NCBI RefSeq assembly: GCF_900112955.1
Contig: NZ_FONP01000006.1
Span: 48,399-112,398, forward strand
Direction: 5' to 3'
DNA: 64,000 nucleotides
Source of the DNA: Peptostreptococcus sp. D1
GTDB taxonomy: Bacteria > Bacillota > Clostridia > Peptostreptococcales > Peptostreptococcaceae
Positions 57,815 to 64,000 of this stretch are shown here, piece after piece. The first letter of the stretch is position 1. Each line of letters begins with the position of its first letter. The position numbers and the translations under genes were made by a program. The notes beneath the pieces are model-generated. The model had not been told where the DNA came from and ran no database searches. It saw nothing but the letters and a program-made list of their open reading frames with translations.

Positions 57815-57883
57815 ATAACCCTCCTAGATTATAAAATAATTATTTCATTAATAATTTTATAATCCAAGAGGGTTATATGTCAA
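57815..57883 (-). promoter_or_regulatory. opp promoter within a long inverted repeat
   Basis: Minus strand TTGACA (57883-57878), a 16-bp spacer and TATAAA (57861-57856). An inverted repeat with arms ATAACCCTC and GATTATAAAAT (57815-57838 and 57853-57876, two mismatches) covers the spacer and -10 in one arm and the oppA ribosome site AGGAGGG in the other. It may be an operator, or, if transcription starts further up, a hairpin masking the ribosome site. Confidence 0.65.
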
Positions 57884-57972
57884 TATAAATAAAATGGTAT
57901 AGCTATATTGAATTGAAACCTTCTGTTATTATAGATAATACCTATAAACTGCATACTATATTTATATAAATA

Positions 57973-59139
57973 TCAATACAATTCACTATCTAAAAAATCC
58001 AATGCAAATTGTGCAAACATAGCGGTTCCATAAACCATGTAATCTTCATCTATTTTAAATTTTTCGTGATGTGGAAAATAAACACTTCCCTTTTCATCGT
58101 TTTTAAAGCCCATATTTATATACACGCCCTTTGCATGCTGGAAATAATATGACATATCCTCAGATGCCATAAGAGGCTTCATAAGAATATTTTTACCTTT
58201 ACCCAATACCTTTTCACTTGTCTTTTGAGCTAGCCTTACCAAATCATCATCATTTTTCAGACTCAAGGTACTTTCTTCGATATCTATACTAGCTTTGATT
58301 TCATAAGCATCTGCTATTGCATTGGCGTGTCTTATTATAGCCTCGTGAACCACTTTCCTAGCAGCAGGATCAAAATATCTCATAGACATATCTATTTCAG
58401 CATATTTTGAAATGATATTAGCCTTTGTACCAGCATTTATTCTTCCAACGGAAACTACGACTGGCTCCTGCGGCGCAACATTTTTTGTTACTATACCTTG
58501 TATATCAGTTACAAACATACATGCTGGATGAATCGTGTCCTTTGCCAATTGAGGTGACGAGCCATGACCAGACACACCTTCAAATTTAACATAAATTGTA
58601 TCACAGCCAGTCAATCTATAACCACCCTCGATGTTGGCAAATCCTGTTTCCATCGTCGGCAAACCATGCATAGCAAAGCAACCATCTACATTTTCCATTC
58701 CGCCGGCCTCAATTATTTTTTTAGCACCAGAAAAATTTTCCTCTCCCTCTTGAAAGAAAAACCTTACTTCACCGCTTATCTTATCCTTCATTCCAGAAAG
58801 TATCTTTGCTGCTCCCAAAAGCATAGCACTATGAGCATCATGACCACAGGCATGCATTACTCCACTGTTTTTTGACTTAAAGTCTACCTCTGATTCTTCA
58901 ACAATAGGCAGTGCATCCATATCAGCTCTAAGAGCTACTATTTTTCCATCTTTATTTCCAATTAATCTGGCAATAGTAGATGTATTCCCTACTTTTTCTA
59001 TCTCAAGCCCCATCTTCTCCAATTCATCAATAATCAATCTCTGAGTATCATACTCTTGATTGCTAAGCTCTGGATTTTCATGAAAGGTACGTCTAATTTT
59101 TACAACGTAATCCTCTATCGATTTTGCTTTATTTAACAT
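57973..59139 (-). CDS. M20-family amidohydrolase (aminoacylase-like)
   Basis: 388 residues: the metal-binding MHACGHDAHSAMLL, FFQEGEENFSGAKKIIEAGG with the catalytic Glu, GHGSSPQLAKDTIHPA and PLMASEDMSYYF near the end. These fit the IAA-amidohydrolase/N-acyl-amino-acid hydrolase group, which also includes aminobenzoyl-glutamate and diaminopimelate deacylases. It follows the MFS gene by 23 bp and may act on what that transporter brings in. Confidence 0.87.
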   Translation of the reverse strand: MLNKAKSIEDYVVKIRRTFHENPELSNQEYDTQRLIIDELEKMGLEIEKVGNTSTIARLIGNKDGKIVALRADMDALPIVEESEVDFKSKNSGVMHACGHDAHSAMLLGAAKILSGMKDKISGEVRFFFQEGEENFSGAKKIIEAGGMENVDGCFAMHGLPTMETGFANIEGGYRLTGCDTIYVKFEGVSGHGSSPQLAKDTIHPACMFVTDIQGIVTKNVAPQEPVVVSVGRINAGTKANIISKYAEIDMSMRYFDPAARKVVHEAIIRHANAIADAYEIKASIDIEESTLSLKNDDDLVRLAQKTSEKVLGKGKNILMKPLMASEDMSYYFQHAKGVYINMGFKNDEKGSVYFPHHEKFKIDEDYMVYGTAMFAQFALDFLDSELY

Positions 59140-59162
59140 TTTATTCTCCCTTACAACAAACC

Positions 59163-60452
59163 CTATCCTTTATAAATATTTTCACCTCTAGTTTCCTTCG
59201 TAAAGAATGAAGCCAATGTGCTCACACATACAATAATAATAAGCACCATGAAAGCATTTCTATACCCAATTTCTGGTAAGGCTTTGTTAGCATCAATTAT
59301 TTTGCCCATTACAACCGGTACAACTGCTGCTCCCAAGAAACCAATACAATTGACCACACCTGTAGCTACTCCTGAAAGATTTCTATCATTAACTTCATTA
59401 CCAACCGTCCAACACATTGTGAATCCAGTCATTACAAAACCAAATATAAATAAAAATGGTGCCAAGAACGATTGCGGAACTTTGAAAAAGATGAAAAGTA
59501 TCCACCCCAATAAAGTTATAAGTGAACACAATATCAGCGGAATCTTTCTATTTTTAAATTTATCGGACAAATATCCTATCACAAGTCCACTTACTGCAGA
59601 TCCTATAATTGCAAATATTATATAATTTGCTGCATCTATCTTTGAAATACCATATACCTGCATTATAAATGATATTCCATATGTTCCGAATAATATCACG
59701 TATCCAGTATATAATCCTATATATGTAAGTGAAATAACCCAAGTTCTCCTGTTTCCAATAACAGATTTTAATGCATCAAATACATTTATATTTACAGATA
59801 CCTGAGGTCTATTTTCCAATTCATCCATTCCCGGCAAGCCTACATCCTTTGGATCATCTTTCACAAATATAAACGCAAGAATTGCAAACAATAGCATTGC
59901 AACTCCCATATACACAAATGTACTTCTCCAACCAAAATGACTAACAGCTATTACAAGTGGCGTCTGTGCTATAACAGCACCAAGATTTGCTGCCAATCCA
60001 GCAAATCCTATCATAAGAGCAAAATTCCTTGAATAGAACCATCTTGACTGAATTTTTATCAGACAAATGAATATGACCGACACTCCAATTCCAACGGCAA
60101 ATCTTGAAATATAAGCCACAGAAATATTAGGTGCCATTCCAAATACAACCGAGCCAACAGCTGCTAATAACGAGAAGATAAACACAGTTTTCTTTGGACC
60201 TAATTTATCAGCTAATACTCCCGATGGAATTTGCATAATAAAATATGCATAAAAATACATAGAGCCTATATTTGCAAATTGAGCTACACCCACATTAAAC
60301 GCTTCTTGTAAATCGTTTTTTACTACTCCTGGAGCCATCCTGTGAAATGTTACAAATACATACATAATTGCCAAAATACTCCAAACTATCCACCTATAGC
60401 TTTCAACTTTTTTTATTTTTTCGGTTTTTGTCAATTCTTTCATAAATTTCAT
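59163..60452 (-). CDS. MFS transporter
   Basis: About 429 residues with twelve hydrophobic segments. The N-terminal RMAPGVVKNDLQEAF, PSGVLADKLGPKKTVF (the loop 2-3 motif) and the middle GYLSDKFKNRKIP (its second-half copy) mark the major facilitator superfamily, close to the glycerol-3-P/anion-cation symporter branch. Start ATG at 60452. Its substrate is not known; the gene order with the M20 enzyme suggests an N-acylated amino acid or peptide. Confidence 0.88.
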   Translation of the reverse strand: MKFMKELTKTEKIKKVESYRWIVWSILAIMYVFVTFHRMAPGVVKNDLQEAFNVGVAQFANIGSMYFYAYFIMQIPSGVLADKLGPKKTVFIFSLLAAVGSVVFGMAPNISVAYISRFAVGIGVSVIFICLIKIQSRWFYSRNFALMIGFAGLAANLGAVIAQTPLVIAVSHFGWRSTFVYMGVAMLLFAILAFIFVKDDPKDVGLPGMDELENRPQVSVNINVFDALKSVIGNRRTWVISLTYIGLYTGYVILFGTYGISFIMQVYGISKIDAANYIIFAIIGSAVSGLVIGYLSDKFKNRKIPLILCSLITLLGWILFIFFKVPQSFLAPFLFIFGFVMTGFTMCWTVGNEVNDRNLSGVATGVVNCIGFLGAAVVPVVMGKIIDANKALPEIGYRNAFMVLIIIVCVSTLASFFTKETRGENIYKG

Positions 60453-60532
60453 CACTACCCTTCAATTTTAATATATTCTAAAGCGGTCTTTCACTGTGAA
60501 AGTTATATCTTATGAACGTTCTGTACATCTAT

Positions 60533-60575
60533 ATTTTAATATACTTGAAATTGTTTTCAATGTACTTATAGTACA
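60533..60575 (-). promoter_or_regulatory. MFS/M20 promoter with inverted repeats
   Basis: Minus strand TTGAAA (60560-60555), a 16-bp spacer and TAAAAT (60538-60533). The -35 lies in TTGAAA-N4-TTTCAA (60545-60560), and TGTACTTATAGTACA (60561-60575) lies just upstream. Downstream of it CTTTCACTGTGAAAG (60488-60502) is a perfect 7-1-7 repeat. They are candidate sites for the PucR-type regulator. Confidence 0.55.
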
Positions 60576-60712
60576 AAAAAATACAACTATTTTTATCTTC
60601 GAGATATATAGTGATATTTAAAGAATTGACTATATTTTTTCCATAATTTATTTTAATTGTTATTATTTCTTCATTATTTCTTCATTATTTATATATATAC
60701 ATAAATCATAAT

Positions 60713-62323
60713 CTATTCACTCATTTTATATATTTTTAAAGCCAACGAAATATCCGTCCTTGCTTCTGTTTTATTCAAATCCTTATCGAGTATTTCAGCT
60801 ATTTTTTTATATCGATATTTCATAGTATTGTAGTGAATATACAATTTCTCTGCAGCAATTTTTAAGTTCCAGTCACAATCAGCTATTTTTTGTAGACTTG
60901 AAAATAGCTCTGTATTGTATTGTACATCATAATCCAGAATCTTCCCAATACTAGACTTGCAAAAGCTTAGAGCATCCTCATTCTGATATATAGAGTATAA
61001 TATTCTGTACACACCTAAATCCTTATAATGAAGAGCAAAGCTCGAATTATAAATGGTTCTTCCAATTTTTATTGCCATTTGCGCTTCTTTATAGCTTTTA
61101 TAAACATTTATAATATCCTTTTGTGGCTCTCCAATCCCTACACTAACCGTAAAATCGAATTTATTTCCTATTGTATTTCGAATTTCTTTGCTCATTTTCT
61201 CTAGTATTTCATCAATTTTATTTTCTATGTTGTTTTGAATTAAGAACACTACAGTATCACTAAGATTGACATAAACTGAATCGACAAAATATGACTTTAC
61301 CACTCTGACAGCAGTACTAAGAATATTATCTCTAATATCATCCAAATCGTTATTTATATCTCTCTTTTCATCAGCATTTCCCATCTTTATATACTCGTCC
61401 TTAAAGTTGTCTATATCTACAATCAAGGTTCTAAAGATTTCCTTAAATGTCCAACCAAATGACTGAGCTCTCTTTTCGATTTCTATTTTCGATTTGATGT
61501 TGTTTGTAATTATATCTCTTACAAACTCATTTTTGTGTCTATTTTCAATCTGCATACTAGATAGCTTTTTCTGTGTGTCCAGTATCAAAGCAGTGTTGGC
61601 ATGTGCCAAGGCATTAAATTCATCCTTATATATGTCACCCTTTTCTCTGCTTAAAAAAACAATATATCCAAATATTTTATTATTCATGCTAATTCTATAG
61701 GATTCTTTTTCTATTAAAAGCTGATTGATATTTATACGTTCTAAATCTAGCTCTTTATAGCAGTTACTTTTACAATGATACATTTCATTTAATTTCATAT
61801 CATAGTAACAAATTTCTTCACCCAATATTTCAGATATCACCTTTATTATTGTCAACGTATCGCTCTCATTCATTACTAGGTTGGTAAAATCGCTCAAAAT
61901 TTTCTCAGACCTACGGATTACCTCTGACTGGAAGTTTATTATTTTCGACAAGGTAGGATTAATAACATCAACAAATGACAATTCAACTGGCACAGAAACT
62001 ATTACAAAACCAATTTCATTCCCCAAATCAATTATATTTTGAGGTATATAATCAAAGTATCTGTTTAGCTTTATAAAAAGTGCAACTATACCTGTATCAT
62101 TCATTTTCCTTATCAACTCTTCAAATTCGGATTCATGCTTTTTAAATATATATCCACTCGACAGTACTATTTCTCCTCCAACCGACCAAGGAAAAGGATC
62201 GGGAGAATCCATTATAGTTATTGAATTAACCTCCTTATCCAAAGCAGAATCACCAGCTAAAACTACAAAATCCTTAAATTCCTCAGTATTCAATATATCT
62301 CTTATCGTGACTCTTTTATTCAT
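60713..62323 (-). CDS. PucR-family transcriptional regulator
   Basis: 536 residues with an N-terminal PucR domain (about 5-130: TIRDILNTEEFKDFVVLAG, SITIMDSPDPFPWSVGGEIV), a middle sensor region and a C-terminal HTH_30 domain (KIAAEKLYIHYNTMKYRYKK). Regulators of this family respond to small metabolites such as purine intermediates. It lies upstream of the MFS-M20 pair on the same strand, separated by a 257-bp region with palindromes, and may regulate it. Its own promoter region has a 10-4-10 repeat at 62381-62404. Confidence 0.88.
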   Translation of the reverse strand: MNKRVTIRDILNTEEFKDFVVLAGDSALDKEVNSITIMDSPDPFPWSVGGEIVLSSGYIFKKHESEFEELIRKMNDTGIVALFIKLNRYFDYIPQNIIDLGNEIGFVIVSVPVELSFVDVINPTLSKIINFQSEVIRRSEKILSDFTNLVMNESDTLTIIKVISEILGEEICYYDMKLNEMYHCKSNCYKELDLERININQLLIEKESYRISMNNKIFGYIVFLSREKGDIYKDEFNALAHANTALILDTQKKLSSMQIENRHKNEFVRDIITNNIKSKIEIEKRAQSFGWTFKEIFRTLIVDIDNFKDEYIKMGNADEKRDINNDLDDIRDNILSTAVRVVKSYFVDSVYVNLSDTVVFLIQNNIENKIDEILEKMSKEIRNTIGNKFDFTVSVGIGEPQKDIINVYKSYKEAQMAIKIGRTIYNSSFALHYKDLGVYRILYSIYQNEDALSFCKSSIGKILDYDVQYNTELFSSLQKIADCDWNLKIAAEKLYIHYNTMKYRYKKIAEILDKDLNKTEARTDISLALKIYKMSE

Positions 62324-62353
62324 CTAGACGCCTCCCTTCATAGTATTCAAAAA

Positions 62354-62385
62354 ATAATCGGGCTCCAGTTATGCCCGTAGATTAT
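62354..62385 (-). terminator. Terminator of the 62.4-kb lipoprotein gene
   Basis: Stem CGGGC/GCCCG (62359-62363 and 62373-62377), partly extended by ATAAT/ATTAT, followed on the minus strand by ATTATTTTTTG. About 55 bp past the stop. Confidence 0.7.
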
Positions 62386-62404
62386 ACTTATATTTAAGTA
62401 TAAT
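62381..62404 (-). promoter_or_regulatory. 10-4-10 inverted repeat upstream of the PucR-type gene
   Basis: ATTATACTTA-TATT-TAAGTATAAT. On the minus strand the right arm ends in TATAAT, which could be the -10 of the regulator gene; the -35 is poor. It may be an autoregulatory operator. It partly overlaps the terminator at 62354-62385. Confidence 0.5.
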
Positions 62405-62437
62405 TGTTTTAATTTTTGCCTCTGATAAATACAAAAA

Positions 62438-62986
62438 CTAATGCCCAACTGATAGCACCTTATAGTTTCCATATTCATCCGGAATCAAAACTATCGTCTT
62501 CATTTCATCTCCTTCGTTATACGCCGTATATTTATCTTTATGATGGATAACTTTAAAATATACATCCAAAACAACCGGATTCTTATATTTTTTAACCTCA
62601 CCCTCTTCATTTTTTATTACTAGAGGATTTGATAACATATTTATATGATCTGAAGGCTTTACATATTCCATTTTACATTCTTTTATATGTCCTCTTAAAT
62701 ATTTAAGCTGTTGCTTTATTTCTTTTTCTTCGGTAAAATCCTTAACTAAAAAATATCCCTGTTCAAAATATCCTGAATACTCAGTGTATCTCTTAGCATC
62801 CTTATTCATATCTGAATATACATATTTAAGCTTATCTTCACTAGTTAAATTTTCAATATACCTTTGGCAAACATCAACTGGATTTTTTTCATATAATTCT
62901 CCTTGCTGTTTCGGCTCTTCCTTGCTACAAGCCACAAGAGTAATAATCATACAAAAAGACAGTACACCCATTATTTTCTTTATCAT
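62438..62986 (-). CDS. Putative lipoprotein, function unknown
   Basis: 182 residues with a lipobox LVAC (Cys20) after a short hydrophobic stretch. The mature part has KNPVDVCQRYIENLTSEDKL, YSGYFEQGYFLVKDF and VYFKVIHHKDKYTAYNEGDE. No family recognised; the size and layout (a small alpha+beta domain on a lipid anchor) fit NTF2-like lipoproteins, but this is a guess. It has GGAGGGTAAC before the ATG. Confidence 0.7.
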   Translation of the reverse strand: MIKKIMGVLSFCMIITLVACSKEEPKQQGELYEKNPVDVCQRYIENLTSEDKLKYVYSDMNKDAKRYTEYSGYFEQGYFLVKDFTEEKEIKQQLKYLRGHIKECKMEYVKPSDHINMLSNPLVIKNEEGEVKKYKNPVVLDVYFKVIHHKDKYTAYNEGDEMKTIVLIPDEYGNYKVLSVGH

Positions 62987-63101
62987 GTTACCCTCCTTAA
63001 TGAGTAAACTAAAAAATTATGATTTTTCCAGAACGTAACACAAATATAGATAAAAGTCAATGCATTTTTCATTATTTATATACTATCGCTTAAAAAAATT
63101 A

Positions 63102-63153
63102 GCACTGATGATTTTCGAATTCATTTCACGATGAATTTGAAAACCGTCAGCGC
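63102..63153 (-). terminator. Long terminator of the small genes behind tuf
   Basis: A ~23-bp imperfect stem (63102-63124 with 63131-63153, two wobbles and two mismatches as minus-strand RNA) and a six-base loop, followed on the minus strand by TAATTTTTTTAAG. Confidence 0.7.
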
Positions 63154-63218
63154 AATACTATACAACCAATTTTTTTAGTCTAACTTTTGGAGGACATCTC
63201 AAATTAAGGTGTTTTTTA

Positions 63219-63392
63219 TTATAAATATTTATCAATAAATTTGTTTTTTATATACTCTAAAAGGAATATTGTACACGCCATGATGATAAGCTTAAGAATA
63301 TTATCAATCACATATATTCTTTTATTATGAAAATTAAAGAATATAATAATTATAAGTAAATTTAAAAAACCTGATATTAAAAATTTCTTCAT
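63219..63392 (-). CDS. 57-residue membrane protein
   Basis: MKKFLISGFLNLLIIIIFFN and onward, ending KNKFIDKYL. It has two hydrophobic stretches (about 5-20 and 29-47) separated by a short basic loop (HNKRIYVID). AGTAGGA lies eight bases before the ATG. It starts 15 bp after the 45-residue gene and is probably co-transcribed with it. No family recognised. Confidence 0.55.
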   Translation of the reverse strand: MKKFLISGFLNLLIIIIFFNFHNKRIYVIDNILKLIIMACTIFLLEYIKNKFIDKYL

Positions 63393-63407
63393 TTTTCAAA
63401 TCCTACT

Positions 63408-63545
63408 TTAATTATTAGCTAGTCTGATTCCATCACCAACTTTTTGAGTATAAACAATTTTATTAAATTTAGGAAAACTATAGAAATTAGAAAATAAAAA
63501 AACAGTTAACATAGTTAATGATAATACTTTTTTTGCGAATTTCAT
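63408..63545 (-). CDS. 45-residue secreted peptide candidate
   Basis: MKFAKKVLSLTMLTVFLFSN is a basic start plus hydrophobic core typical of a signal peptide; the rest (about 22 residues) ends GDGIRLANN. The ribosome site TTTAGGAGGG is excellent, nine bases from the ATG, and lies just behind the T-run of the tuf terminator. It could be a peptide signal, a bacteriocin-like peptide or a degenerate gene. Confidence 0.6.
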   Translation of the reverse strand: MKFAKKVLSLTMLTVFLFSNFYSFPKFNKIVYTQKVGDGIRLANN

Positions 63546-63566
63546 AATTAAAACCCTCCTAAAAAA

Positions 63567-63597
63567 TAAGCTACAGTTCAAATTGAACTGCAGCTTA
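63567..63597 (-). terminator. tuf terminator
   Basis: TAAGCTACAGTTCAA pairs with TTGAACTGCAGCTTA (one mismatch), almost no loop, followed on the minus strand by TTTTTTAGG. The tail runs directly into the ribosome site of the 45-residue gene. Confidence 0.8.
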
Positions 63598-63607
63598 AAA
63601 AGTAAAA

Positions 63608-64000
63608 TTATTCGATTATACTTGCAACAACACCTGAAGCTACTGTTCTACCACCTTCTCTGATGGCAAATCTCAATCCTTCTTCAACACATATTGAGTT
63701 GATTAGGTCTACTTCTATTGTTACGTTATCTCCAGGCATTACCATTTCTATTCCTTCTGGTAATTTACACTCTCCTGTTACGTCTGTTGTTCTGAAATAG
63801 AACTGTGGTCTATATCCATCGAAGAATGGTGTATGTCTTCCACCCTCTTCTTTCTTCAATACGTATATTTCTGCTGTAAACTTTGTATGTGCATTTACTG
63901 TTCCTGGCTTTGCTAGAACCTGTCCTCTTTCGATTTCTGTTCTCTGCACTCCTCTCAGCAATGCTCCTATATTATCTCCAGCCTCTGCTTGGTCTAGTAG
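63608..64000 (-). CDS. tuf: Elongation factor Tu, C-terminal part
   Basis: The last ~130 residues of EF-Tu run off the right edge in frame. The piece starts [20 protein letters not shown] and has [41 protein letters not shown] and [16 protein letters not shown]. It covers domain 3 and the end of domain 2. tuf is usually next to fusA and close to rpsJ; here it is 27 kb away. Confidence 0.97.
   Translation of the reverse strand, partial: LLDQAEAGDNIGALLRGVQRTEIERGQVLAKPGTVNAHTKFTAEIYVLKKEEGGRHTPFFDGYRPQFYFRTTDVTGECKLPEGIEMVMPGDNVTIEVDLINSICVEEGLRFAIREGGRTVASGVVASIIE

Overview
The window comes from an AT-rich, low-GC Gram-positive anaerobe, most likely a member of the Clostridia related to the Peptostreptococcaceae. 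The evidence is a standard Firmicutes S10-spc-alpha ribosomal cluster, a glmS ribozyme, strong TTGACA/TATAAT promoters and GGAGG ribosome sites, lipoprotein transporters, three cell-wall proteins with CWB2 repeats (the Clostridioides difficile Cwp architecture), and a superoxide reductase domain typical of anaerobes. I see no phage, insertion sequence, CRISPR array, tRNA or rRNA. The genus is inference.

Layout. 1-7.7 kb (+): the 3' part of an AroE-AroK fusion, an EamA exporter, glmS behind its ribozyme, and a betaine transporter in two genes. 7.8-12 kb (-): a mannose PTS operon with a DUF956 gene and manA. 12.2-16.9 kb (-): HAD phosphatase, chorismate mutase, aroC, aroA, aroB; with the AroE-AroK fusion this covers most of the shikimate pathway. 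17-18 kb (-): first CWB2 protein. 18.2-20.8 kb (+): EcfA1-EcfA2-EcfT. 20.9-21.9 kb (-): a 2-hydroxyacid dehydrogenase. 22-36.4 kb (-): ribosomal proteins from rplQ back to rpsJ, with rpoA, infA, rpmJ, adk and secY; rpsD and map are missing from their usual places. 36.6-39.1 kb (-): a CWB2 protein followed by an Mrr-like nuclease.

39.6-45 kb (-): a YnjBCD-type ABC importer with a nucleoside hydrolase and an ArsC/Spx-family protein. 45.3-49.7 kb (-): single genes for an M23 peptidase, a GNAT, an alpha/beta hydrolase, a DNA glycosylase, a HTH-superoxide reductase fusion and a small membrane protein. 50-57.8 kb (-): a peptide-scavenging operon, with an oligopeptide ABC importer (including an OppC-OppD fusion) followed 12 bp later by a CWB2-anchored papain-like protease. 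57.9-62.3 kb (-): an M20 amidohydrolase, an MFS transporter and a PucR-type regulator. 62.4-64 kb (-): a lipoprotein, two small genes just behind the tuf terminator, and the 3' end of tuf.

The items most worth following up are the (TA)n tract that forms the promoter spacer of the 39-kb CWB2/nuclease pair, the protease-peptide importer operon with its fused OppCD, the HTH-desulfoferrodoxin fusion with all nine iron ligands, the two small genes behind tuf, and the 24-bp repeats inside the AroE-AroK fusion.
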